Assembly (NCBI GenBank): GCA_023079485.1
Contig: CM041092.1
Span: 4,712,627-4,776,626 of the forward strand
Length of the DNA: 64,000 nt
From: Archilochus colubris
Taxonomy: Eukaryota > Chordata > Aves > Apodiformes > Trochilidae
Direction of reading: 5' to 3'
A program made the position numbers and the translations under genes. The notes beneath the pieces are model-generated. The model was not told where the DNA came from. It did not search any database and saw only the letters and a list, made by a program, of their open reading frames with translations. Shown piece after piece: positions 12,801-24,341 of this stretch; position 1 is the first letter of the stretch, and each line of letters begins with the position of its first letter.

Positions 12801-15800
12801 AGGCCAAGTCTTGTTCCTGGCCTTCTAACCAGGAGAAATACAATTTAGAAATAAATCTGTTCCTAATTAAATTACCTGGGCTTTGGTTTTAATTACATGC
12901 TTCTGCTAATCGAACAGCAAATTATGTAAAATTGAGAATGTAAAAATAAATTTGCAGGCTATTTTTCTTTGTGGTTCTGGTGAGTCATTCTGTTGCAAAA
13001 TCCTACTTTATCCACAAGCTGAGTTGGGAATGTAAATTAGAATGTAGATATTTGGTTACAAGTGTATTGATGTTTTGTATTTTAATAAGACTCAAGGTTT
13101 GACTTGCTGCCTGACAAAAATAAGAGGGTTCTTTTTCTTTCTGCAGCAAGGTTTCAGACCAGTGAGCCTTCTGGCAGGATGATCAAAGTTGAGTTTCAGT
13201 GATGAGTGTACAGATTGCCAGATTATATTGTATATAATTAGCATATGTTGTTCAAAATTCTTCTTGGTTATACCAGCGAGGAGCCAGAAGTACTCTCCTG
13301 AGATCAATGCATTTTCCCTGCTATTTACACTGCTGAAATTGCAGTTTAGCTCATTGTGTGTTTTCATAATATGTTGTACACAACTGTGAATACATATTTG
13401 ATTATAACAGAAATGTGATTAAATTTCAGCTTTGTTCACTTCACCTGCTTTTGCTCACTGTATCTCTACTGAGATTTATTCCATCATTCAAAACTCTTCA
13501 ACTGCTTCAGATAGCTGCCAGAAAAAATGAAAATAGCAAACAACAAACAAGCAAAATCCCTTCTGCCAAGACCTTGGTGCCTTTTGCTCCTACAAACACG
13601 GGTTTCATCTCTGCCACTGTGACAATCCATCAGATATTTTCATTCTCTGTAACGACAGAAACGGAGGCTCGCAGCCAAATTATAAGAAACAGACAGGTCT
13701 TTAAGCACTAACTTTAAAATAATGGTCTTTTTATGCAACAGATAACTATAATTATCTGCATTTCATGCGCAGTGGCTGGTTTTCCAGGAGGAAAATTGAA
13801 AATTATTTGGATAATTTTAACAACATTGCAAACTCTCAGAAGATGCTTTCCATAGTGTACTTGGAGAAAATTTTCCACCTGCACATGGGCTGCCTGGTGT
13901 GAGCCCCAGCTTTGCCATTTATGAGGGTTTCTGCAGTCCCAAAGACCAGGTAAATAAAACTTTATTTCCTGTCTTTAAAAATGAGAAGTAAAATGGGGTA
14001 AATCAGCACTGTGGCTTTAATGCCTGTTAACAGAAGCCAAAGTTCTCATTTTTTTCATTAGCACTGCATCCCGTAAACCTCTGTTTATTCTCATCTTCTC
14101 CCTGTTTGAAGCAGAAAAACAAGAAATCTTTTTCTGAAAAGGAAAGGCAGATATGGTCATAGAGCTTGCTTCTCTGTAGTGCCCTGAATTTGCATGACAT
14201 AGTTTTTCCTTTTTGGTTTTTTTTTTTTTTTTTGGAAGCAGCGTGCCAGCCACTGACTGGATCAATAAAAATTGATTTTCAAATAGTATGTAGAAGCAAA
14301 CAACTGCATAAAAAAGGAAACAATCTTATTCTCAAAGTAATGGGATAATACACATTTTACCAGTAACTGATGAATGCATAGAGATAAGAAATAAAGCAGG
14401 GCATTTCTGACCTGGGGGGTCAGAAGCAGTAAATGAGGTTTTAATTCTGATTTGTGATATTTTTATGACTGATGTAGAACAAAGCATCTAATTTTATTCG
14501 AAGCAGGGTGGTTTTATATATTTTTTTTTTATCTCTGCTGGCTTATTTCTGTTTAGTTGTCAGAGAAGTGTGCTAAGTAGCCCCAGAAGGGCTTTCAAAG
14601 GGTAGATTGCTATTGCTTTTGGTTCTACAAAAAGGTTAATTATGGAGGCTGGGAAAATGTTGCTGCTTTAATGATAAGGGACTGCTATACAGAAATGACT
14701 GAGCTACTTTTCATGGTCATCTTAATTTTAAAATAAACGACAAAACATCAGGCTCCTTGATCATTGTGAGCATTAAAAATGAAAGGTCTGACATGCATGA
14801 GAAATACCTAATAACCAGAAAATATAGGATAGGTAAGAGAGGAGGAGATCAACCAAAAAGAAATTCATTAAAATTCCAATGTAATGCAATCTTTCTAAAA
14901 CCTAATTAAAAAAAATGCACAAAACCAAAGTTGTAGGAACTTTTGTCAGAGTTTATACACTGTTAAATAAAGGAAAATTTGCAATAAATTAAAATGTATT
15001 TTTAAGTCTCTGTTTCTTATGCTTCTCTTCATGGATCTTATTCTGACATGTGAGTAGATTATGGACTGCAGATTTTATTGTTGAGGTATTGGAGTTAACA
15101 TATCACCATTTTTGCTTGAATGCTGGTCCTGTAATACAGGTTTTCAGGTAGGAAATTAGTATTTTGCACAAAATAACTAAAAAAAGAAAAGGTCTCTTTC
15201 AGGTTTGTGGACCATTGTTTTGCCAGGAATATGAAGACCTGTACATTCCAGTGTTTACTAGAAAATCCAAGCCTGTTAAAATCAAGACTGATTGCTTAAA
15301 AGCCTCATCCTTGAAAAATGTTGAGGTCAATTGTGGGTAAACCTCCATAACTCCCAGAAATTCATATTCTACTTGAGTAAGTCATCTGATATGAATTCAT
15401 TGAGTCCAATGAAAGTTGCTCTGGGCCAATGAACCTCTAAGAACTCTTGCAATAACTCCCTGTCTTCTGAGGTTGTCTCAGCCAGGTGCCCTTGAGCATC
15501 ACCTCTGAGTAGCACTGAATGCAGATGTTGGGATCTGGGACTCTTCTGTCTTGGGAATGGTTGGTGCTCTGTTGCCAAGACAGTCAGGGCAGTGTTTCAC
15601 ACAAATCCTCCAGGGCTTAGAGGCAATTAATTTTTTAATACCTTCTATATCTATTACCCTTTTTGACTGCAGAAATTATTTTAAGACATCTGTTAGACTC
15701 TGAGTTACGTTTCAGGACCAAGCCCAGGTTACCAAGAGTTGAACTTCTGTCTTTGGACTTGTAAGAATTTGCACTGAATTTCAAAACCTGATGTGTTTTA

Positions 15801-16313
15801 GTCCTATTCTTTAATCCTATCCTTTACTTACTTGAATTAATTGAAAAGCATCCTCCATCCACCTACTATCCGGAGTATCTCTAGGAAGTGACCTGGCAGA
15901 AGTCTCATTAGAGTTCCCAGGGTATTTCATTTGGTTTTAATTCTCCAAAATCCAATACCTCAGAATTAAACAAATAATAATTGTAGCCTATTGCGTTTGC
16001 AGCCTATGAAAAAGTAATGCAGGACTGTTAATAAAGGAGAAATTAGCAAGGTAGTTGTTTGGAATTTATTGCAGTTATTTATAATTCATAAAATTAATGT
16101 GTTTTGTATACAAGTTAATATCTCAAGGTACTTTCAATCAAAGCTGTCACTAGAAACATAATTAACATTGAAATAAAGAAACATTTTGCTTTTCGTATTA
16201 GTTTTTTTTTTTCCCCCATGTCTTTTGCAGTTTTCAAAGAAGCTTGTCTTGCAAGTTGTGGCAATGCAGGAGAAATAGCAATGAAAGTTTTGGGGCTCTG
16301 GGGCAGTGGTGGA
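9829..16313. other. Non-coding stretch, no gene seen; possible conserved-element territory
   Basis: This is AT-rich unique DNA without recognisable coding exons. Two sub-regions (about 12840-13040 and 13600-13810) have a texture often seen in vertebrate conserved non-coding elements: few simple repeats, several TAATTA-like homeodomain cores and, in the second, isolated CpGs in an otherwise CpG-poor setting. That is only an impression from composition. A run of 17 T lies at 14217-14233. Confidence 0.5.
14217..14233 (+). repeat. Poly(T) run of 17
   Basis: Homopolymer of 17 T, preceded by T-rich sequence. No adjoining retroelement was recognised on the minus strand. Confidence 0.85.
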
Positions 16314-16765
16314 ATACTCAGCCCTGGTGAGGCCACACCTCGAGTACTGTGTCCAGTTCTGGGCCCCTCAGTTCAGGAAGGATATCGAGGTCCTGGAGCA
16401 GGTCCAAAGGAGGGCAACCAGGCTGGTGAAGGGACTCGAATACAGATCCTATGAGGAGAAGCTGAGGGGGCTGGGTGTGTTCAGCCTGGAGAAGAGGAGG
16501 CTCAGGGGAGACCTCATCACTCTCTACAACTCCCTGAAAGGAGGTTGGAGCCAGGGGGGATTGGGCTCTTTTCCCAGGCAACTCTCAGCAAGACAAGAGG
16601 GCAGGGTCTTAAGTTGTGCCAGGGGAAATTTAGGTTGGATATTAGAATTTCTTTATGGAGAGAGTGATCAGACATTGGAATGGGCTGCCCAGGGAAGTAG
16701 TGGATTCTCCATCCCTGGAGATATTTAAAAAGAGACTGGATGTGGCACTCAATGCCATAGTCTAG
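16314..16765 (+). pseudogene. CR1 ORF2 C-terminal remnant (copy B), frameshifted
   Basis: The reading frame starts correctly with [12 protein letters not shown] and continues to a KGGW motif. Compared with copy D it then has a 1-bp shortening in the G-rich segment near 16550 and a 4-bp loss (agaa) near 16648, so the downstream basic NIRKNFF-type segment is out of frame. The ancestral stop position corresponds to 16763-16765. The catalytic portions of ORF2 are missing because of the 5' truncation. This is a dead remnant. Confidence 0.9.
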
Positions 16766-16852
16766 CAACCACAACGGTGGTTCAAGGGTTGGACTCGATG
16801 ATCTCTGAGTTCCCCTCCAACCCAGCCAATTCTATGATTCTATGATTCTATA
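16314..16852 (+). mobile_element. CR1 LINE copy B, 5'-truncated
   Basis: A CR1 3' fragment that begins abruptly at tactcagccctggtgaggcc, inside the [16 protein letters not shown] block. It runs through the ORF2 end, a 3' UTR (ttcaagggttggactcgatg) and terminal ATTCTATG repeats at about 16829-16852. It is closely related to copies C, D and E and clearly different from copies A and F. B shares with D a block of variants (cccaggcaactctcagcaag at 16573-16592, and gatctctgagttccc near the 3' end) that C and E lack. The exact 5' junction is sharp because the preceding bases (cagtggtggaa) no longer match the sister copies. Confidence 0.96.
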
Positions 16853-19800
16853 GGATGTCAGCAAAGCACCACCAAACTGAATTGTTAATGTTTGACTTCT
16901 TTTTTTGCCTTATTGGTTCTTTAATACAAGTGAAAAAGACAGTTTTCAAACACTTGTGAGCAGGGCTGTCACTTGGGATGTAGCTGGGGTGGGTTTTAGT
17001 TGAGGTCAGCATTTGCATCACAGCACTTCCCAGTGTAGGCAGAGAGCCATCTGTAAGCTCTTGCAGATACCATGAGGTTGTAGCTATTCCTCCAAACTGT
17101 ACATGTATTAAATAAAGAGGAGGTTTTGCACTCCTGTGGCTTCTTTTCCTGTCTTGCTAGCAAGAACTGCAACACTTATCCCCAAATTATGCAAAACATT
17201 GGCTGCCATAACCTACCACTAAAGAGCAAAACTGTTGTTTTGAGTCATTACTGAGGGTCTTGGCAAAGACAAAATGTTGGGGTGATGCTGAATTAAAGAA
17301 AATATTGCTGGTGAAACAAGATGGGAAAGTTGGTCTTAAAAGCTGCTGCTGGTTGTGGTGAGAGCAGGAGCTGTAGCTGCTGGAAGGCACTGGGTGGTGG
17401 ATGGAAGAGAGCACTGCAAACCAAAATTGGTGGCATTGCAAACCAAGGCAGCTGAAAACAAGCCAAAGACCTGGAGAAGGAAAGTATTTAGTAGGAAAGC
17501 AGCATGCTGAGCAATAGTTTTAGTAGCTTGGGAGTTTGTAGTTTATCCAAGAGAATCTTGGATGCTGAGTGCTATAAAGGTTACAAAGCATAGAAAATGA
17601 GTGCTGGTGGATATTGAGTCTGGAAAAATATGGGGATAAAAAAGACTGAAAACAGAAAGGATTGGGAAGAAATGCAGTTTGCTGGGACTGTTTTTGCAGT
17701 GTCATTGGTGAAGATGACCAGGGGAAGTAAATATAGAATCTGTCTGGTTGCAGAGATCTCTTGGGCATTAGAGACCCTTTGCTCAGGCTGGGATTTACCT
17801 CCTTTCTGATAGACTGCATTGCACTCAATTGATACATTTTTGGAGATGTAAAAATGTAGTGTGTGTCTAGTGAGTATATAAAAGCAGCATGTCTTTTATT
17901 GAAATTCTTCTCCCAATAAATCTCAAATATAAGCAGTTGGCTTTGTTTATCCTGAAATGTGTAGTTTTGTTGTGACAAATAGCTCCATTTGCTTTTGTTT
18001 CACATAAATACAGGAAATAAATATTTTTATTTACTGAAGTTATTCCTGACTAGCATATGTTAGTTTGCAGCATGAGCAGCATCTATAGATTTAAGAGTTA
18101 ACCAGGACTTAGTTGTAATTCCTTTGGAGGAATTAGCAATTACCTTCATGCAAGTAAAACCACTGAGTTGCTTAGTTAATGACTTATTTGTTTATATGGA
18201 AAATCAATTAACATGGCTCCTGGGGTTCCTCTCCCTTTTCTCCTCAAGGATCCTCAGCAGGAGAGGGACTGGCACAGTGTGGTTTGGGCACCCACCGAGT
18301 CCCAACATTGTTGGGGAGCTCCTTGGATGTGCCAAGGCCAGGAGGAGGGAGACTGCAGGGTCCTAAAATTTCCTCTTAATAAATACCAGCTTCAGGTATC
18401 CATGGGTCAGATGACAGAAAGAAAACCAGCATTGTTTTATTTGAATGATTAGTGGGTCAAAAAAGGTCTCAGTTCCAGCCTGTGCCATAGGGACTACTTG
18501 AGACTGTTTCTTACCTTCTGGTTTTCTTTCTTTATTCCTTTTGCTATGAGGTGGATGTCCTTCAGGACACAAAGTTGTGAATGTACTGGAAAGAAATGTG
18601 CTGGAATGTGGACATTCTGCACATGTCCCAGTCTGTCTCATTTTCTGCCCATCCAGCTGGTTCTGGGCCATGGTGGTTCCAGGTCTGGATCTCCTTGGAG
18701 GAGCACCCAAGAGCCAGTTCTTCTAAACCATTTGCTGGGGCTTTCTGTCACAGCTTTGTAGCAGGAATATATCCTCTCTGGAGTCTGTCTTGAAGCCTCC
18801 AGCACTTTTTCTGCTGGTGACTGTGTCTAAGATTTGCCAAGCAGTTCATACAAGCTGCCTACACTGAGATAAACCACCCAACTTCTTCATGGAAAATCAG
18901 TTGTTTCCCCATTTATCTGCCTGCCTGTGGTCACTGATGGGAACACTTCCAGTCCAGGCAACCTCACACCTTTTATTCCAGGTGTTCAATACCAGATCAT
19001 CACCAGTGTGCCCCAAGAGTGTCAGAGATTGGGGCAGCAACACCTGCTTGCAGCTACTGAACCCCAAATTGAGAGCAAATGGCAGTGATAATGTGAGGAA
19101 GAGAGGATTTTGGATCCCACATTTCCCTAAACAATCACTGCTAATACTGAAGGAAGCTGGAAAGAGGTTTCCTGATCTTTTAAATTAATTTTTATTTTAT
19201 TAATTGGTATTATGAAGCTTCCTAAAGACCAGGAAATATTTTGATGGGTCTATTTAGCTTATTTGGAGTCTGAATAGTGATTTTTAATTTTTTTTTTAAA
19301 TGTAGAAATGGAGAGAGACCATTTAATTTTATTATTCATTTTTTGGAAATGGAGAGAAAATTTTTTTTAAGAAACTCCTGATAGTTTCTAATAGGTTTGG
19401 TGACTTCAAAGAAAGCAGGAAAAAAAAAAAAGGGATGTTCTAACCAAGTGATTATGGATTTCTTTTAATAATTGTGCTCAATTTTGGAACTAAAAATTTT
19501 TAAAGGCAAAGAGATTATTATTCACAGAACAGATGTCATGATTGATTTCAGAGTTTATAAACCCATGCTGCTCAGCAGAGGAAAGGTGGAGGAAACACCC
19601 TGCTGAGCAGAGTTTGATCTTTGTGTTAGGTGTTGATGAACTGAAACAGTGGCATTCAGCAAACAGGTTTTGAGGCTTTTGTGGCAGATATGAAATGGAG
19701 AGTAAATATTCCTCCTGGCCTGTATAAGCTTAAACCATCAGCATCTCCAATTGCCTCAGTCAATCATAAACCCCTCAGAAACAGAGCTGGAATATTGGCC

Positions 19801-22800
19801 TTGTGTTAGGCAGGCTCATTGACTTTTATTTTGCTGTGTATTTCATCCTCTGCAGAGTGAAGACAGGGGGGCAAACACAGCCTTTGCATCCAACTCAAAC
19901 TTGAGGGGAATTTGTTACAAAAAAAAAATCAGGGACATCCACTTGCTCTTGGTAGGAGAGGCATTACTCTGATTGTTATAGGAGACATCATCAGCCTGAA
20001 ATTCAGTTAATTAATTATATTTTTACACTACTTCAGGTGTTATATCTGTGCCTACGGTGTCAACAATGTAATTTTTTTCTTATTTTTCTCAATTTTCACC
20101 TTTACAGCTCCATGAGAGCCTGAAATGTACTAAAAGCAGCCAGATTGAGACTTTAGTCTGCAGCCCTCCCCTGATGGGAGTATGTACATGGTACACATTA
20201 AAGTGAAGGGATTTCAGTACAGGAGCAGTGGTCTGCTTGGACACAGCTGGAAAAACTGTAGCTTGAAAATATTATTTCAAAGGAGCAGCAGTGAAGCTGG
20301 TGACCCACTGCAAAAAGTGCTGACAGTACCTTGCTATGCCCAGGTTTCTAACATACACAGTAATACATATATAAAATAGAATTACCATTAAAAATAATTC
20401 TCACACTTACAGAGCACAGAATTTCTCTAGGAAAAATTCAGGTTCTTAGAAGTCCCAGAATAGATAGAAGATGGTTTACATCACTAATTCTTGTTCAAGG
20501 TGTGGAGATTGTAGGGTTGGAAATGGCTGGCAAAGGGGGGAAAAAAAAGAAAAAGAATTTTTTGGTGTACTTGAAAGGGAATAAGATTGGAATAAGTGCT
20601 CAGATATGAATAGTTTGCTCTGCTTGAATACAAGACCAAGGGAAGCTGGTGAGTTGGAGCAAAGTAATAATGGGCAAAGTCCTTGTCTAAGTGGCCTGAA
20701 AGAATACACTTACTCCATGGTGTTAATTACAGAAAAGGGAGGTTATGCTCCTAAACAAATAAGTTTCAGAATGAAAATACCCAACTCTGTGCTAATACAG
20801 CAGATAGACCTGTGAGGCCAGTTGGCAAAAGGATAACACATTTCCATTTAATGGAAATTAAATGATGTCACATGTAAGGACTTGGGTGCAGTTGGCCAAA
20901 TAAAGTAGAAGTAAAGGATTATTTATCATTAAAGGCCATAAATCACCATGGTCAGATCTCTTTAGCAGGGAATGAGCCTCAGCTGGTTGGATGTTATCCC
21001 TGGTGAGCAATAACTGAGTAATGGCATTCCTGGTAGGGCAAATAAAACCCAAGGAGAATGTTGTAAATGTTCACACTTAATTAAGATCTTACCAGTTCAG
21101 CATAAATAATAAAAACATTTTTAAAAGGGAATGAATGTAGATACAATTAACATCGATTAATGGATTCATTCTTTCATCATTTATCTCCTGGTCAGAATTA
21201 CTTTCAAATACAGTAAAAATGGAAGAGATATGGAGTGTAACTGGAATAATTGTGGTTGTAAACTTGTCTAGGAGTGCTGCAGTGCTAATGCTCTTGCTCA
21301 TCACTCACACCTACACCCTGACACTGTAACTGAAAGTGCTTGCAATTAAAATATGAATCCAGGTGCCTGTTGGTGTCAGGGAAAAGAGAGACAGATGTTA
21401 TGTTTTCCAAATATCTGTAAACTTTAATATGACACATCTGGCATCAGGTAGAAAGACTCACTGGTTGGTTTGTAGGAAGAAAATCTTATTTTTTATAGCT
21501 TTTACCCTTCAGATGCTTTTAGAAAGGCTGAAGTCTATAGCTCAAAGGAAAAATATTTTGCTTCAAGCTAGAGGGGAAAAAAAAATCTCAGGCCTGTTCC
21601 TCTTTCATCTTGCTACAATTAAAATACAACTGTAAACCATGTATTTCAAAAACATTTGTGAACTCAAAAGTCTGAACTGAATAACCATCTGTAAAATTTT
21701 AAAAATTAAAATCCCTTTAGGAAAGAGACCTTGCAGTGCTTAAATTGCTTATAGAATTCTGAAGGCTGAATGAGTTAGAAATGGCAATGAACTAGATAAG
21801 AACTAAGTAAAGAGAAAAAGTACAAGCTGTTCCTCCCTGCCTGTCCAAAGGGCTCAAAGACAACCCTGCCTTCTTGCTGACCTCTCTGTGTATTGCTGCT
21901 GCTTCCACTTTTATTTATGATCAGATCTCAGCAGCTTCAGCAAATGGCTGGAGCAGCATCTCAGCTTGGGGTGATGAACTGAGGATCTCCTGTTTCTGGG
22001 GTTGGTGTTCTTAGTGGGATGGACCCACATGCACTGGTGGGGAAGGACAAAGGGAAAACTGCACTTCCACAACTGAAGCATTCGTTGGAAAACTGTAGGT
22101 GGAAAAGGACCCATCCTGTTGGGAGCTGGGACGTGTTGGTGTTGAGTGAGGCTCAGCGGTGGTTGTTTCTGTGTAGAATTTTCAAGTCTAGCTAAAGGAG
22201 GGATGGTGAATGCCAAGGCTTGCAGACTTGGTTGGGCAAAGGTGTTGTTACACCTCCTTGTCTGTGTGTTGCAGACCCTACACTGTCAGGAGTAGGAGGG
22301 CTGTTGTCATCTCCCAGTTGGTGGTGGTCTGCTCTGCTGAGAAAGGGCTTGCTCTACTCTTTCTTCTCTACCTTTCTGTCAAAGTGGATGTTCCAGAGGA
22401 AAGTTTTGGTACCAGTCAAATGTTCCCAGTGGCCTCTGCTTGTCAAACATTAAGTCTTACTAAATGGTAAATGAGATGCCATGGAAAGGAAAGCCATGAT
22501 GAGAAAGATCTTGGCCAAAATACCACGCTGCAAGCTGGTCTGTAAATGACATGTTGGTTAATTCAAACACCAGCAGAAGTAAAGAAGTTTATATTGGCCA
22601 TTATGGGACACTTAGGGGATTTTACAGCAGGTTGAACTTTCTGCCAGTTAATTTTTATGTTGTTTTTAAACTTGATCATCTTCACCACCATTGCCCAAAT
22701 GCCATTAATTTAAAGATCTGTCAGTCAAAGCTGATTATTAGCATGCAGGGGTTGTGGTATGCTGTGTGTAAAGCAGAATTCATTGAAGGCTGAAATGCTT

Positions 22801-23639
22801 TAGTCCATTTTCATTGTGTGCTGGATGGAGATCAAATATGACAGTGGCTGTTAACAAAATGATGAAGAATCTCAAAAGGTGCATAATGTATTTTAAATAG
22901 TACTTTGAAGTTGAGTTTTAAAATTCCATTATTTAGTGTTTACATTATATATATAAAAAAAGAGTACTTTCTAATGACTAGGTAGCAGTGATTCATTGTA
23001 GTCAGCTTTTATCTACAAACCAGAAGTTGCCAAATAAAGAGTTTAAATTTGAACTGGACAGAATTCTTATTCCAGTGATGTGCAAAGATAACAAATAAAT
23101 ACCTGTACGACTGAGCATTACTACAAACAGGGAATAAAATGCTCTTAGAGAACCCCCAAGTATGAGATTATTCTAATAGTTGAAAAGTTTTCCTTGCTTT
23201 ATCAGGGATGTGATAAATGGCTGAGCCACACGGGTTACAAGTTCAGTCTATTGACTTCTGCTCTTCGTTGTAGGTGGTGTTGGATTTGTACCTAAAACAG
23301 AACAAGAAGCATAACACAGCTCTGATATAACCAGCACAAATTCTCAGTAGTGTACAATATGTTGCTTAGGAAACTCTTTGATGTGTGTGGAAACAGGGTA
23401 TTAGCAGTATTTGCCATTTCTTTCTAGTTTGCATTTCTGTGCTCTTAACTTCCTGAGGAAATCTTTTCCCATTTAATTAGAAAGAAAAGCTAAGATACAT
23501 ACTTGTTAACAGGATGAATTTACAGGGCTGTGCTGAAGGTTCTTTGCAAGTCTTCCTAGGGAATGTGGAAAGAGGAAGGAGTTTCATGTTGTTCCTACTC
23601 AGCCTGGATAATAATGATTATTGCTGCATTTGTACCACT
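16853..23639. other. Non-coding stretch, no gene seen
   Basis: Unique DNA between CR1 copies B and C. The part from about 18200 to 19100 is somewhat richer in G+C and carries several overlapping short open frames, the longest 115 codons at 18363-18710 (minus). None resembles a known protein or is framed by convincing splice sites. The remainder is AT-rich with short A and T runs. The longest other frame, 152 codons at 17520-17978 (minus), is low in complexity and unrecognised. Confidence 0.55.
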
Positions 23640-24310
23640 CATAGAATCATAGAATCATAGAATTGGCTGGGTTGGAAGGGACCTCAGACATCATCGAGTC
23701 CAACCCTTTTACCACCGTTGTGGTTGCTAGACCATGGCACTGAGTGCCACATCCAGTCTCTTTTTAAATATCTCCAGGGACGGAGAATCCACTACTTCCC
23801 TGGGCAGACCATTCCAATGTCTGATCACCCTCTCCGTAAAGAAATTCTTTCTAATATCTAACCTAAATTTCCCCTGGCAGAACTTAAGACCATGCCCTCT
23901 TGTCTTGTTGAAAGTCGTCTGGCAAAAGAGACCAACGTCCACTCGGTTCCAACCTCCTTTCAGGGAGTTGTAGAGAGTGATGAGGTCTCCCCTGAGCCTC
24001 CTCTTCTCCAGGCTGAACAGCCCCAGCTCTCTCAGCCTCTCCTCATAGGGTCTGTGCTTGAGTCCCTTCACCAGCCTGGTTGCCCTCCTTTGGACCTGCT
24101 CCAGGACCTCGATATCCTTCCTGAACTGGGGGGCCCAGAACTGGACACAGTACTCGAGGTGTGGCCTAACCAGGGCTGAGTACAGGGGCAGAATCCCTTC
24201 CCTGGACCTGCTGGCAACGCTGTTCCGGATACAGGCCAGGATGCCATTGGCCTTCTTGGCCACCTGGGCACACTGCTGGCTCATGTTCAGCTTCCTGTCA
24301 GTCCAGACTC
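23640..24310 (-). mobile_element. CR1 LINE copy C, minus strand, longest of the B-E group
   Basis: Read on the minus strand, the element enters near 24310 (coding [10 protein letters not shown]), runs through an uninterrupted ORF2 end and the 3' UTR, and finishes with three ATTCTATG-type repeats at 23640-23663. It extends about 110-130 bp further 5' than B, D and E. It shares with E the gccagaYgactttcaac variant block and gaggtccc, and with B the gggcaaccagg block, so it looks close to the ancestral form of this group. The 5' boundary is uncertain by about 20 bp. Confidence 0.96.
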
Positions 24311-24341
24311 CCTCTATTACATCTGCTGTTGAGTTCCACAC
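23727..24341 (-). pseudogene. CR1 ORF2 C-terminal remnant (copy C), frame intact
   Basis: An open frame of 204 codons whose first 12 or so residues probably come from flanking DNA; CR1 similarity starts around [12 protein letters not shown] (residues 13-24). It then shows AKKANG (28-33), [10 protein letters not shown] (56-65), an [10 protein letters not shown] block, a KGGW motif and a basic NIRKNFF-type segment, ending at the normal ORF2 stop. The first codon is GTG and has no significance. The palm and endonuclease domains are absent, so it is not functional. Lack of disabling mutations indicates a relatively recent insertion. Confidence 0.92.

Noticed and set aside
17520..17978. 152-codon open frame on the minus strand
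   Set aside because: The composition (Ser, Phe, Tyr, Gln) reflects AT-rich DNA; no domain or gene structure is visible.
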